From positions 1-64,000 of the IMG/VR virus record IMGVR_UViG_3300047548_000496: a DNA stretch of 64,000 nucleotides; one strand, written 5' to 3'. Shown piece by piece: positions 7,391 to 15,228 of the stretch. The position numbers and the translations under genes were made by a program. This DNA comes from a virus. Under the pieces are notes generated by a model. The model worked only from the letters and a program-made list of their open reading frames with translations, ran no database searches and was not told the DNA's origin. Positions within the stretch are counted from its first letter, which is position 1. Every line of letters begins with the position of its first letter.

Positions 7391-7629
7391 ATCATGAAGT
7401 GAACCCATTAATATGGTTTGCCGAGCGAGAATTACCATATCCACCAGTACATTTTGTAGTCGCATCCACACCTGCCACAATAGAATCCAAACAATGGGTT
7501 CTCGATCATTTGTCGGGTAGATTTTCTATAACAACAAACTCTGCTGATATTTTTAATTTAGAAAGCATAGGCAGTATCAGTTTTGAAGATCCAAAAGAGG
7601 CTATGATTTTTGAACTAAAGTGGTCCTAA
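7387..7629 (+). CDS. Member of the F-x-L-(R/K)-W small-protein family
   Basis: 80 residues. The end reads SFEDPKEAMIFELKWS, the same pattern (hydrophobic strand, x-E/K-x-A/D, F-x-L-K/R-W) that ends many genes of the array at 34.8-38.9 kb, and the centre has the matching helix KQWVLDHL. It is thus a lone member placed 27 kb from the array. The function is unknown. Confidence 0.65.
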   Translation: MNHEVNPLIWFAERELPYPPVHFVVASTPATIESKQWVLDHLSGRFSITTNSADIFNLESIGSISFEDPKEAMIFELKWS

Positions 7630-7692
7630 GAAAAAATATTGCAAAGATTTAATTCTGTTAAATATCTAGCATATATAATAGGAGATTGCAAT

Positions 7693-8358
7693 ATGAGTTT
7701 TTTACGACATGTAGGGAAGCAAGGTGATCGTAAGGTTGCCGTAGTATTCCGTGAAGTACCCGGTGAACCTCATATGTGCTTGGTTACATATACTGAAACA
7801 TTAAATCAACACATACATGACCCACTAATCAAATGTATTGAAAGTGATATTGGGCAAAACAGTGAGCACTTAGCAGATGCACTAAATCGTACTCATACCA
7901 AAGACGGTCGAATCATCCTACAAGTTTTACACGCTGAAGGACAATTGAAAAAGGTTCAAACAAGTCAAATTGTCATGACACCTGCACCAAATCAATCTAT
8001 CCGTTTGGATGAATTGAATACCATTTTAGATGAAATGAAAACGGGCGAGGCAGCGGTACAGAAACTAGCAGAACTAGACAAGTCACGAGGACTACAAGAT
8101 CCAGCAGACGTTGTACGCCGTATGCGCGGCCCCCAACAAGCACCGCAAGTACAGTCAACCGGTGATGCATTGGGTGATGCTCAACTAGCAAACAATCTAC
8201 GTCAACAGGCTACTAGGATGACTAATGAGGCCAAAGGTCTTATGGCTGAAGCAGAGCGTTTATTGAAAGAAGCCGCACAAATGGATCCAGTTCAAGCAGT
8301 TCCTGAAACTACCAAACCAAAGAAAACAACTGCGAGAAAAACTAAAGTTAGTGCATAA
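7693..8358 (+). CDS. Conserved T4-like phage protein with C-terminal Lys-rich tail
   Basis: 221 residues from the ATG at 7693, chosen for AGGAG at about 7680-7684. The first 110 residues form a compact domain (RKVAVVFREVPGEPHMCLV), then a Gln/Ala-rich linker, a helical segment at about 155-195 and a basic tail (KPKKTTARKTK). I recall similar proteins in T4-like cyanophages, without a known role. It starts a gene run (TAATG overlap) leading to DHFR and ThyA. Confidence 0.75.
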   Translation: MSFLRHVGKQGDRKVAVVFREVPGEPHMCLVTYTETLNQHIHDPLIKCIESDIGQNSEHLADALNRTHTKDGRIILQVLHAEGQLKKVQTSQIVMTPAPNQSIRLDELNTILDEMKTGEAAVQKLAELDKSRGLQDPADVVRRMRGPQQAPQVQSTGDALGDAQLANNLRQQATRMTNEAKGLMAEAERLLKEAAQMDPVQAVPETTKPKKTTARKTKVSA

Positions 8359-8654
8359 TGAGTCCCGAATTTATCGAAAAATGGGAACACATCCTTGAAG
8401 ATGTAGAAAAGAATAAGATACCTGTACAGTTTATTAAAAAGTTGATTATCAAACTCGAAGGTAAACGACAACAGACCATCAATATTCAAAAATTTCTAGA
8501 GCAAGGATTGGACCCTGATGAAATTGAAAGCGTAGTAAGTCGCAAACTTGATGAACTGGATGACATGATAGTGAGCGTAGAATTCATACTGAATGTTCAA
8601 AGTATTGCAGATACAGTACAACCAGAGACCGACAAACTATTAGGAAAATTATGA
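8358..8654 (+). CDS. Small helical protein of unknown function
   Basis: 98 residues, charged, nearly all helix by composition. No family recognised. It overlaps its neighbours on both sides (TAATG at 8356-8360, ATGA at 8651-8654), so it is part of one translational unit with the upstream conserved protein and DHFR. Confidence 0.7.
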   Translation: MSPEFIEKWEHILEDVEKNKIPVQFIKKLIIKLEGKRQQTINIQKFLEQGLDPDEIESVVSRKLDELDDMIVSVEFILNVQSIADTVQPETDKLLGKL

Positions 8655-9103
8655 AATTAATTGTAGCTTGTGATCCTAAAGGAGGAATAGGCTATCAAAA
8701 CAAATTGCCCTGGAGTAAAATCGAGGGCGATTTGCCAAGATTCAAGGAGCTAACTACTGGTAAAACAGTAGTGATGGGTCGTAACACTTGGGATAGTCTA
8801 CCAAAAAAACCATTACCAAATAGAACCAATATCATTGTAACTAGTTTACCATTTGCGAGACTACCTGAAAACACATGTAGAATTGCAACATTGGAAGAAG
8901 TAAGTAATGATTCATGGATTATAGGTGGTGCTAAACTAATCAACTCTAGTTGGAATTATGTAGATGAAATACATCTTACTAGAACATTCACCGAATACAC
9001 TTGCGATACGTTTATTGATCTAGTACAATTAGAAAAAGATTTTGTGTGTTGGTTTAAAGAAGAACATGACGACCATTCTTACGAAATTTGGAAAAGAAAA
9101 TGA
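8651..9103 (+). CDS. frd: Dihydrofolate reductase
   Basis: 150 residues, a little shorter than usual bacterial DHFR (about 160). The expected motifs are in order: IVACDPKGGIGYQNKLPW (substrate loop), VVMGRNTWDSLP (NADPH site), IIGGAKLI and a C-terminal strand pair. It reduces dihydrofolate to tetrahydrofolate and so recycles the cofactor consumed by thymidylate synthase, whose gene overlaps the DHFR stop codon. The coupling matches the T4 frd-td order. Cytoplasmic enzyme of phage dTMP synthesis. Confidence 0.93.
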   Translation: MKLIVACDPKGGIGYQNKLPWSKIEGDLPRFKELTTGKTVVMGRNTWDSLPKKPLPNRTNIIVTSLPFARLPENTCRIATLEEVSNDSWIIGGAKLINSSWNYVDEIHLTRTFTEYTCDTFIDLVQLEKDFVCWFKEEHDDHSYEIWKRK

Positions 9104-9999
9104 AACAGTATCACAATTTACTCAAAGACATATTAGAAAACGGAGAATATAAAGATGATAGAACCGGTGTTGGTACCTATAGTGTTTTTGGCCGTCATCT
9201 TCGCTTTGATTTGCGTAGAGGATTCCCTGCCATCACCACTAAGAAACTTGCTTGGAAGGCTTGTGTCGGTGAACTACTTTGGTTTATTGAAGGCAGCAAT
9301 GATGAACGTAGATTGGCAGAACTCACCCATGGTACTTCCGAAGGCAAGGTTACGATCTGGACGCCAAACGCAATGGCGCCGTACTGGAAACCCAAAGCGA
9401 AGTTTGAAGGTGACCTCGGCAGAGTTTACGGAGTCCAGTGGAGGCATTGGAACAAGTACGCGGAAGAAAAAGATTATGGCCCGGCGCACAAAGGTGGTAC
9501 GCGCCTTGCCGTTGACAAGACAGAAATTGACCAACTCAAGAACCTCCTTGAGGGCTTGAAGAACGATCCTAATGGACGCAGACATATACTCAGTGCCTGG
9601 AACGTAGCAGAAATGGATCAGATGGCATTGCCTCCTTGTCATGTCATGAGTCAATTCTATATCAACAAAAATAAAGAATTGTCTTGTCATATGTATCAAC
9701 GTAGTGTGGATGTTTATTTAGGGCTCCCGTTCAATATCGCTAGTTATGCTCTACTTACTCATTTGATAGCACACCACTGTAGTCTTAAAGTTGGAGAATT
9801 GATTATCAGTACAGGTGATACTCATATATATAAAAATCATATTGAGCAAGTTAATGAGCAACTATCACGGTCCGAATACCCACTACCCACATTGTGGTTG
9901 AATCCAGAAGTGAAAGATATTGAAAAATTTACAATGGACGATGTTAAATTAATTGATTATCAATCACATGGTCAACTGAAGGCGCCGATGGCAGTTTAA
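9100..9999 (+). CDS. td: Thymidylate synthase (ThyA type)
   Basis: 299 residues from the ATG at 9100, which overlaps the DHFR stop. All ThyA motifs are seen: DDRTG, GELLWFIEGS, LGRVYGVQWRHW, the catalytic Cys180 in PPCH, SVDVYLGLPFNIASY and GDTHIYKNHIEQ. It converts dUMP to dTMP with methylene-tetrahydrofolate. It is longer than the E. coli enzyme (264) mainly by the KDYGPAHKGG insert. Codon use in the middle (about 9330-9560) is more GC-rich than in the neighbours. The gene is uninterrupted, unlike T4 td with its intron; an HNH endonuclease gene follows instead. Confidence 0.95.
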   Translation: MKQYHNLLKDILENGEYKDDRTGVGTYSVFGRHLRFDLRRGFPAITTKKLAWKACVGELLWFIEGSNDERRLAELTHGTSEGKVTIWTPNAMAPYWKPKAKFEGDLGRVYGVQWRHWNKYAEEKDYGPAHKGGTRLAVDKTEIDQLKNLLEGLKNDPNGRRHILSAWNVAEMDQMALPPCHVMSQFYINKNKELSCHMYQRSVDVYLGLPFNIASYALLTHLIAHHCSLKVGELIISTGDTHIYKNHIEQVNEQLSRSEYPLPTLWLNPEVKDIEKFTMDDVKLIDYQSHGQLKAPMAV

Positions 10000-10020
10000 T
10001 GTTAAAAGGTAGACCATAAT

Positions 10021-10028
10021 GATAAATA
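10021..10028 (+). promoter_or_regulatory. Late promoter GATAAATA
   Basis: T4-late-like element ending five bases before the ATG at 10034, predicting a leaderless late mRNA for the HNH endonuclease. Confidence 0.55.
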
Positions 10029-10033
10029 GTTAT

Positions 10034-10609
10034 ATGAAAACAATTTATCATTATCATCACATTATACCTAAACACATGGGAGGAACTGACGATCCGACCA
10101 ATCTCATTAAATTAACTGTTGAAGAACATGCTGAAGCCCATAAAAAACTTTTTGAAACTTATGGGAATAAGTTTGACTATATTGCTTACATGGCTCTATC
10201 AAAGCAAATAGGCAAGGAAGAAGCAAATTATTTGAAAATGATTGGACCAAAAAATTGGACAGATGATGGATTAGAATCTCTAAGAGAAACTGCTAGAAAA
10301 CGAAAGGGTGAAAAAAATCCATTTTATGGAAAAACACACACTGACGAAACTAGAAAAATACTTAGAGAAAATCAGCTAAACAATAGTTGGATTAAGGGTG
10401 TTGATCCATCTGAGTTGTCCTACACTACTTATTATGAGATAATTTATCCAGATGGTAATACTAAACAAGTCGCTGGTTTAAGATTGATTGCCGAAGAATT
10501 TAAAGTTAGTATCACTAATGTCCATGCTACTATTAAAAGAATGGCTAATGGAGTTATGCCTACTAGGAGTGTATTTAAAGGGCATCTTATCAAGAAAATA
10601 GATAAATGA
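10034..10609 (+). CDS. Free-standing HNH homing endonuclease
   Basis: 191 residues. HHIIPKHMGGTDDPTNLI (about 8-25) with EEHAEAH is a clear HNH zinc-nuclease core; NPFYGKTHTDETRKI (about 95-110) is a NUMOD3-type DNA-binding repeat, and an HTH-like segment follows (LIAEEFKVSITNVHATIKR). The ATG at 10034 is preferred over one at 10019 because a GATAAATA late element ends five bases before it. Such genes spread by cutting homologous sites in related phages; its likely target is the adjacent thyA region. It overlaps the next gene by ATGA, so it has integrated without breaking the operon. Confidence 0.85.
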   Translation: MKTIYHYHHIIPKHMGGTDDPTNLIKLTVEEHAEAHKKLFETYGNKFDYIAYMALSKQIGKEEANYLKMIGPKNWTDDGLESLRETARKRKGEKNPFYGKTHTDETRKILRENQLNNSWIKGVDPSELSYTTYYEIIYPDGNTKQVAGLRLIAEEFKVSITNVHATIKRMANGVMPTRSVFKGHLIKKIDK

Positions 10610-10893
10610 GCAAATCAAAGCAAACATGGCAGTTTAATCCAGTTAGACCTAAGATTGTCGAACATCGTGTACACTTGTTTTCTGTAGGAGGTGTTGCCGA
10701 TCCCGACATGTATGCTGCACATCCTATTTGGGAGTGGGAGAATACTGAGCAAGGTAGATGGGTTATGCAAAATAGCAATCCTAAACCTAAGTGGGAACGA
10801 TATATCGATCCACATACATATGGATACAAGTATGTCATCAAGGCATACTTTACTCCTGAGCAAGTAACCTATTGGAAATTAAAATATGAGTAA
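10606..10893 (+). CDS. Conserved phage protein of unknown function
   Basis: 95 residues. Segments VHLFSVGGVADPDMYAAHP and WEWENTEQGRWV are strikingly aromatic and match conserved hypotheticals of T4-like aquatic phages as I remember them. The end (FTPEQVTYWKLKYE) resembles, weakly, the F-x-L-K-W end of the small-protein family at 35-39 kb. It overlaps both neighbours. Function unknown. Confidence 0.7.
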   Translation: MSKSKQTWQFNPVRPKIVEHRVHLFSVGGVADPDMYAAHPIWEWENTEQGRWVMQNSNPKPKWERYIDPHTYGYKYVIKAYFTPEQVTYWKLKYE

Positions 10894-11872
10894 AATTTTA
10901 GTAACGGGAGGCCTAGGACTAATAGGTCACAATGTCGTATCAAGATTAGCTAACTTAGGATATCAAGTTGTAGTCACTGATACACGTACAAACTACGGCA
11001 TCATCCCTCAAGCAGAGATTGATTACCTAATGAATGAAAGACTAAAAAAGATTCCTGATAATGTTAAAATCTATGACTATGACATTACAGGTGCATTCAT
11101 TCATAATGTGTTTGATTACCATCGATTTGACCAAGTCATTCATATGGCTAGTTTCCCAAGACAAAAAGTAGTAAACGCTAATCCAGTGTGGGGTAGTCGT
11201 GTTATGAGTGAAGGGTTGCTCAACTTGTTGGAAGCTAGTAAGAAGTACAGTGTCAATAAGTTTGTCTATATCAGTAGTTCAATGGTGTATGGTGACTTTA
11301 CTGATGATGTAAAAGAAGATGCTATTTGTAGACCGCAAGGTCAGTATGGTATTATGAAATTAGCAGGAGAATGGCTTGTTAGAGATTATTCTAGACGAGA
11401 TAATATTGTTCACACAATTATTCGCCCTAGTGCTGTCTACGGCCCTCTTGATGTTGAGGACCGCGTCATTGCTAAGTTCATGCTTACAGCGATGCGTGGC
11501 GGCACTCTCAATGTTAATGGTGCCGGGGAAACACTAGACTTTACTTATGTAGAAGATGCGGCTGATGGTATTGTTGCGGCAGCACTGAGTAACAACACAG
11601 ACAACAAGACATACAATATTACTAAATCACATTCAAGAACCCTACTTGATGCCGCAAACCTTGCTGTAAAAATTGTAGGTAAAGGTACAATTAATATACG
11701 TGACAAGGACGTAGACTTTCCAAGTCGCGGTGCATTGAATATTGAAGCGGCTCGTAGAGATTTCGGCTACGATCCTAAAATAGATGTAGAAGAAGGATTT
11801 CAAAAATATTATGAGTGGTTGCAACATTCCCCATTTTGGACTCAAAAGACAGTACAAGAATCTAAGGGATGA
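10886..11872 (+). CDS. NAD-dependent nucleotide-sugar epimerase/dehydratase
   Basis: 328 residues, extended SDR family. The Rossmann motif is GGLGLIG (about 8-14); SSSMVYG, YGIMKLAGE (the catalytic YxxxK) and RPSAVYGP follow in the order usual for GalE/RfbB-like enzymes. It probably converts an NDP-sugar to a 4-keto or epimerised form for the aminotransferase encoded next. The two genes overlap by 62 bases in different frames, an unusually long overlap. Role: altering host surface glycan or decorating the virion or its fibres; no glycosyltransferase is seen in the window. Confidence 0.85.
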   Translation: MSKILVTGGLGLIGHNVVSRLANLGYQVVVTDTRTNYGIIPQAEIDYLMNERLKKIPDNVKIYDYDITGAFIHNVFDYHRFDQVIHMASFPRQKVVNANPVWGSRVMSEGLLNLLEASKKYSVNKFVYISSSMVYGDFTDDVKEDAICRPQGQYGIMKLAGEWLVRDYSRRDNIVHTIIRPSAVYGPLDVEDRVIAKFMLTAMRGGTLNVNGAGETLDFTYVEDAADGIVAAALSNNTDNKTYNITKSHSRTLLDAANLAVKIVGKGTINIRDKDVDFPSRGALNIEAARRDFGYDPKIDVEEGFQKYYEWLQHSPFWTQKTVQESKG

Positions 11873-12881
11873 AATCCTTGATGCCACTGACCGTGCGTTG
11901 AAAGACGGTCAATTGGTAAATGGACATTACACCCGTTCATTTGAAGAATGGCTTAGGCATCGTACTAGTACAAAATACGCAGTAACCGTACATTCGGGTA
12001 CACAAGCACTTGAGATTATTGCTAGATACAAAAAGATTAAGCACAATCAAACTATGCAGGGTAATCCTAAAATACGCATACCTAACTTAACATATCCTGC
12101 AACATTAAATGCGTTTTTAAATGCAGGATGGGACTTTGAATTAGGTGATACTGACAAGTACGGTATATTAAAATTAGAAGGTGGTACAGGTGGAGTATAT
12201 GACTGTTTAGTAGGACTCTACGGTAAACTGCCTTGGGAACAATCACGCATAGAACAAAGTCACGGGGTGATTGTCGACGGTGCCCAGCATTGGTTAGTAT
12301 GTAATGGGCAAGTAGGCAGCGGCATGGCAATCAGTTTTGATCCTACAAAGAATCTAAATGCTAGTGGCAATGGCGGTGCAATCGTCACTAACGATGAACA
12401 TTTATATTTGTTTGCCGCACGTTATAGAGACAATAATAAACCTGACTTCTACGATGCTGGAACTAATACAAAAATGAGTGAGCAGGATTGTGCTCAAATA
12501 TTAGTTCGTTCAAAATATATTAACGAGTGGCAAGCTAGAAGAAAAGAAATCGCAAAATTTTGGTGCGATAGATTTAAAGAATTACCAGTGCGATGTTTAG
12601 CCGACACATCAGTACCGCATGCATATCAAAAATTTGTTATATATATGTCTGACAGAAATTCTATGCACACCCATTTGATGCTAAATGGCATAGACAGTAA
12701 GATAAATTATGAATATACGTTGGGTGACTTGCCCACTACGTTTGGTATTCCAAAACCAGATTTGTTGAGTACTAGCGTAATGTTAAGTAGGGGAGTAATT
12801 AGCTTACCTATATACCCTGAATTGACTGATACTGAAGTGGAATATATAGCAGATAAAGTAGATGAATTTTTTGGAGAATAA
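11811..12881 (+). CDS. DegT/DnrJ/EryC1-type sugar aminotransferase
   Basis: 356 residues. The N-terminus IPHFGLKRQYKNLRDEI is typical of this family, so the start inside the epimerase gene is real. HSGTQALE is the phosphate loop, IVDGAQHW the PLP Asp region, and SFDPTKNLN (Lys about 180) the Schiff-base lysine, followed by GNGGAIVTN. It is a PLP enzyme that transfers an amino group to a 4-keto NDP-sugar, the step after the epimerase. Together they would make an amino sugar nucleotide. A late-promoter hairpin follows the gene. Confidence 0.85.
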   Translation: MSGCNIPHFGLKRQYKNLRDEILDATDRALKDGQLVNGHYTRSFEEWLRHRTSTKYAVTVHSGTQALEIIARYKKIKHNQTMQGNPKIRIPNLTYPATLNAFLNAGWDFELGDTDKYGILKLEGGTGGVYDCLVGLYGKLPWEQSRIEQSHGVIVDGAQHWLVCNGQVGSGMAISFDPTKNLNASGNGGAIVTNDEHLYLFAARYRDNNKPDFYDAGTNTKMSEQDCAQILVRSKYINEWQARRKEIAKFWCDRFKELPVRCLADTSVPHAYQKFVIYMSDRNSMHTHLMLNGIDSKINYEYTLGDLPTTFGIPKPDLLSTSVMLSRGVISLPIYPELTDTEVEYIADKVDEFFGE

Positions 12882-12884
12882 AGT

Positions 12885-12909
12885 GTATCCCTAGTATAAA
12901 TAAGGATAC
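12885..12909 (+). promoter_or_regulatory. Stem-loop with late promoter in loop and AAGG in right arm
   Basis: GTATCC (12885-12890) pairs with GGATAC (12904-12909). The loop holds TATAAATA, and the only ribosome-site-like bases (AAGG) are in the right arm. Read-through RNA could fold; late RNA could not. Confidence 0.5.
12895..12902 (+). promoter_or_regulatory. Late promoter TATAAATA
   Basis: Exact match to the T4 late -10 consensus. The ATG of the spanin-like gene follows after eight bases. Confidence 0.65.
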
Positions 12910-12910
12910 T

Positions 12911-13375
12911 ATGTGGATACTATCAATACTCTCTGAAACAGCCATACATACGATATTTGGCATTGGTGTCCTAGGCGTAATCGCAGGGTTCGTCCTAGGT
13001 TTTATACCCTTTATTAGGACTTACAAACTAGCGATACAAATTTGTAGTATCTTATTGCTGGTTTTTGGTGTATATCTTGAAGGCGGCCTTGCTGACTATA
13101 AAGAGTGGGAACTCAAAGTCAAAGAAATGGAAGCCAAAGTTGCAAAAGCAGAAGCAGAAGCAGCTAATAAAAATGTAGAGATACAAGAAAAGATTGTCGA
13201 AAAGACCAAAGTAATTAAAGAAAAAGGTCGTGATATTATTAAATATGTTGACAAAGAAGTGGTTAAAAAAGAAGAAGTTGTCAAGTATATTGAAAACTGC
13301 CCAATTCCCAAAGATGTGATCGATGCTCACAACATTGCAGCCGAATTGAACAAAGCAGCGGAGAATAAAAAATGA
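12911..13375 (+). CDS. Putative inner-membrane spanin (Rz-like)
   Basis: 154 residues. Two hydrophobic spans lie at about 10-35 and 40-60, followed by a long coiled coil (about 65-125) rich in Lys, Glu and Ala. With the small lipoprotein gene overlapping its end, this fits an i-spanin/o-spanin pair that fuses inner and outer membranes at lysis. Most i-spanins have a single span, so a holin or another membrane coiled-coil protein remains possible. A late promoter directly upstream agrees with a lysis role. Confidence 0.6.
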   Translation: MWILSILSETAIHTIFGIGVLGVIAGFVLGFIPFIRTYKLAIQICSILLLVFGVYLEGGLADYKEWELKVKEMEAKVAKAEAEAANKNVEIQEKIVEKTKVIKEKGRDIIKYVDKEVVKKEEVVKYIENCPIPKDVIDAHNIAAELNKAAENKK

Positions 13376-13635
13376 AGTATTCACTAATCCTTTCGTTGTT
13401 TTTAGTTGGCTGTTCAACCACAGTTCCAGTCAAACCAACATTTCCTAAAGCGGCGCCTGAACTTATGAAAAAGTGTGAAGCCTTGAAAAAGATCGAAGGT
13501 GATAAAGTAGCAATCACTGAAATGCTTAAAGTTGTGATTCACAATTATTCACTATATTATGAATGCTCTACTAAAGTAGAAGGTTGGCAAGAGTGGTATA
13601 ATGAGCAGAAAAAGATATATGAGAACGCAAAATAA
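13372..13635 (+). CDS. Putative outer-membrane lipoprotein spanin (Rz1-like)
   Basis: 87 residues. The signal peptide ends in a lipobox, LFLVGC (Cys about 14), after a hydrophobic core, and the following VPVKPTFPKAAPE is Pro-rich as in many o-spanins. It overlaps the coiled-coil membrane gene by ATGA, the usual spanin order. The presence of an outer-membrane lipoprotein implies a Gram-negative host. Confidence 0.65.
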   Translation: MKYSLILSLFLVGCSTTVPVKPTFPKAAPELMKKCEALKKIEGDKVAITEMLKVVIHNYSLYYECSTKVEGWQEWYNEQKKIYENAK

Positions 13636-13894
13636 TAGCATATTATTAGCTACTTGTTTGCTATTAGCGGGCTGTGCATCTACAAATGATTACCAGACAT
13701 ATGTAGAAACTCAAAAAACGTTGAATAAAGACTATACTATGGCTGAACTCGCTAGAATTTCTGCATTGATTGAAATTGTAAAAGAATCTCAGGATATATC
13801 TGTTAAAATTGAAGCAATTAAGGCTTTACAAGAAATACAACGAGTAAAGAAACCGTTAGAAATAGACAGACCGAAGTCTTGGCTAGAAAGATAA
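13601..13894 (+). CDS. Second small lipoprotein of the lysis region
   Basis: 97 residues from 13601; an ATG at 13619 is also possible. The N-terminus carries a signal peptide with lipobox LLLAGC, then a charged helical domain. It overlaps the previous lipoprotein gene by 35 bases. It may be a further spanin subunit or a superinfection-exclusion lipoprotein; nothing in the sequence decides. Confidence 0.6.
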   Translation: MSRKRYMRTQNNSILLATCLLLAGCASTNDYQTYVETQKTLNKDYTMAELARISALIEIVKESQDISVKIEAIKALQEIQRVKKPLEIDRPKSWLER

Positions 13895-13897
13895 ATA
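13890..13897 (+). promoter_or_regulatory. Late promoter GATAAATA
   Basis: T4-late-like element overlapping the stop of the lipoprotein gene, 17 bases before the ATG at 13915. It would drive the cassette 13915-16504. Confidence 0.65.
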
Positions 13898-13914
13898 CTA
13901 TATAGGGATTTATT

Positions 13915-14445
13915 ATGGCACAAGAAATTATTAATGTAGGTGCGCTACCTAATGATGGTACCGGAGACCCATTGCGTGTTGCATTTGAGAAGATTAACAA
14001 TAACTTCAGTAATCTGTTCGCTACTGCAACAATTACTTACTCAGTATACACTGTAGGCAACACACCCGGTCAAGTTATTTTTGAAACCCCAATAACTGCA
14101 TTTACTCAAGCCAAATTTCAAATTCGTTCTAGTGACAGCGGGTCTCCTAATAGCCAAAATATAACAATTGCAGCGCAAATATCTAATGATAACGCAAATG
14201 TAAAATATACTGGATATGGAACCACATTTTTTGGTAATCCAGTAACACAGTATAGTATGGATGTGTCATCTGGAAACGTTAGACTTATGGCAGACCCATT
14301 AGTCAATGAAGCATTAGTACACTTTATTTCTGCACAAGTAACTTACAATAGTGATACCGCAGGTATAGATATTGGATTAGATGGCTATGTTGATTCAGTG
14401 CTAAACACTGAAAACAATCTAAATATCACTACTGAAAACGGATAA
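13915..14445 (+). CDS. Putative tail/virion protein
   Basis: 176 residues. The N-terminal pattern INVGALPNDGTGDPLRVAF then KINNNFSNLF is a motif seen at the start of many phage tail and fibre-associated proteins. The rest is Thr/Ser/Asn-rich and beta-like. It is the first gene of a late cassette: the three MRAREF proteins and an amidohydrolase follow with gaps or overlaps of a few bases. Confidence 0.7.
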   Translation: MAQEIINVGALPNDGTGDPLRVAFEKINNNFSNLFATATITYSVYTVGNTPGQVIFETPITAFTQAKFQIRSSDSGSPNSQNITIAAQISNDNANVKYTGYGTTFFGNPVTQYSMDVSSGNVRLMADPLVNEALVHFISAQVTYNSDTAGIDIGLDGYVDSVLNTENNLNITTENG

Positions 14446-14446
14446 A

Positions 14447-14842
14447 ATGAGAGCCAGAGAGTTTATTGCAGAATCTACAGGCAGTATTTTACCAGAAGTA
14501 CAACATACCCTACCGGCCGCCTGGGTGATCGATGCACTACAAAACAATGATTTTTACAAACAATACCGTTTTGGTGTAGCACTGGCAGGAGCTAAAGGAG
14601 CCGAACAACGTAAAAAAGATAATGTCCCCGAGTATTCTACGGAAACTGTTTGGGGAGAAAATGAAGTTATAATATCATATGGTGGTTCCGATTATTTAAA
14701 GAAATATTTAGATGACGCATTACGACAAATGGGATTGCCATCCAGTGCTGCAAAATTAGTAACAACTAAAAAGAGTGAAGAACCAACTAACACTGGCAAA
14801 CAAAGTACACTACTGCCGTTTAAAGGGTACAAAAGAAAATGA
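14447..14842 (+). CDS. Putative head-packaged internal protein, MRAREF family (copy 1)
   Basis: 131 residues. The first nine residues, MRAREFIAE, look like a T4 capsid-targeting peptide (T4 internal proteins begin with a similar Tyr/Glu-Phe-Ile-x-Glu stretch and are cut after Glu by gp21). The centre has YKQYRFGVALAGA, also found in copy 3, and the end is LPFKGYKRK. The start and end tags are shared with the genes at 14839 and 16103, although their DNA differs at third positions. Inference: a small protein packaged in the capsid and injected with the genome. The function after injection is unknown. Confidence 0.7.
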   Translation: MRAREFIAESTGSILPEVQHTLPAAWVIDALQNNDFYKQYRFGVALAGAKGAEQRKKDNVPEYSTETVWGENEVIISYGGSDYLKKYLDDALRQMGLPSSAAKLVTTKKSEEPTNTGKQSTLLPFKGYKRK

Positions 14843-15228
14843 GAGCAAGAGAATTCATAACAGAAGGGTCTAAGGGCCTGCGTGGAAACAATAGAGCAGA
14901 ACCTAACCATGAATTTGCGTCAGCACACCCTAGTATTGTAGCACCACATGGTCGTGGGGACATGTACATTGGCCGTTACTATGACTTTTATAAAGTAGCG
15001 CAATTAACTGGTATGGATCCTGATGAACTAGACCAGATGGACTTAATTTCATTCTTTGGTAACCTGCCTGTGTTTTCGGGATATACTGAACAGGACCGTG
15101 AAAAATTATTCCGTGTTATGAAAAAGCTAGGTATGAAACCCAAAGACTATATTCCTACTGGTAGCACAGAGCCCGATGATACACATGTCACAAGCCCATT
15201 AAATGGCTTCAAGGGTTACAAGAAATAA
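14839..15228 (+). CDS. Putative head-packaged internal protein, MRAREF family (copy 2)
   Basis: 129 residues. It starts MRAREFITE followed by Gly, a good head-protease site, and ends NGFKGYKK, as do the other copies. The middle is different: a helical domain (YYDFYKVAQLTGMDPDEL, then REKLFRVMKKLGMKPKDYI) that I do not recognise. It overlaps copy 1 by ATGA and the amidohydrolase by TAATG. Shared ends around a new centre suggest that cargo domains are exchanged between fixed tags. Confidence 0.7.
   Translation: MRAREFITEGSKGLRGNNRAEPNHEFASAHPSIVAPHGRGDMYIGRYYDFYKVAQLTGMDPDELDQMDLISFFGNLPVFSGYTEQDREKLFRVMKKLGMKPKDYIPTGSTEPDDTHVTSPLNGFKGYKK

Noticed and set aside
9154-9560. Shift in base composition inside thyA as a sign of intron or recombination
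   Set aside because: The protein motifs are continuous through the region, so no intron is present; the shift is mild and could be codon choice.
12911-13375. Two-span membrane protein as the holin
   Set aside because: The long charged coiled coil and the overlapping lipoprotein gene fit a spanin better; holin is kept only as an alternative.
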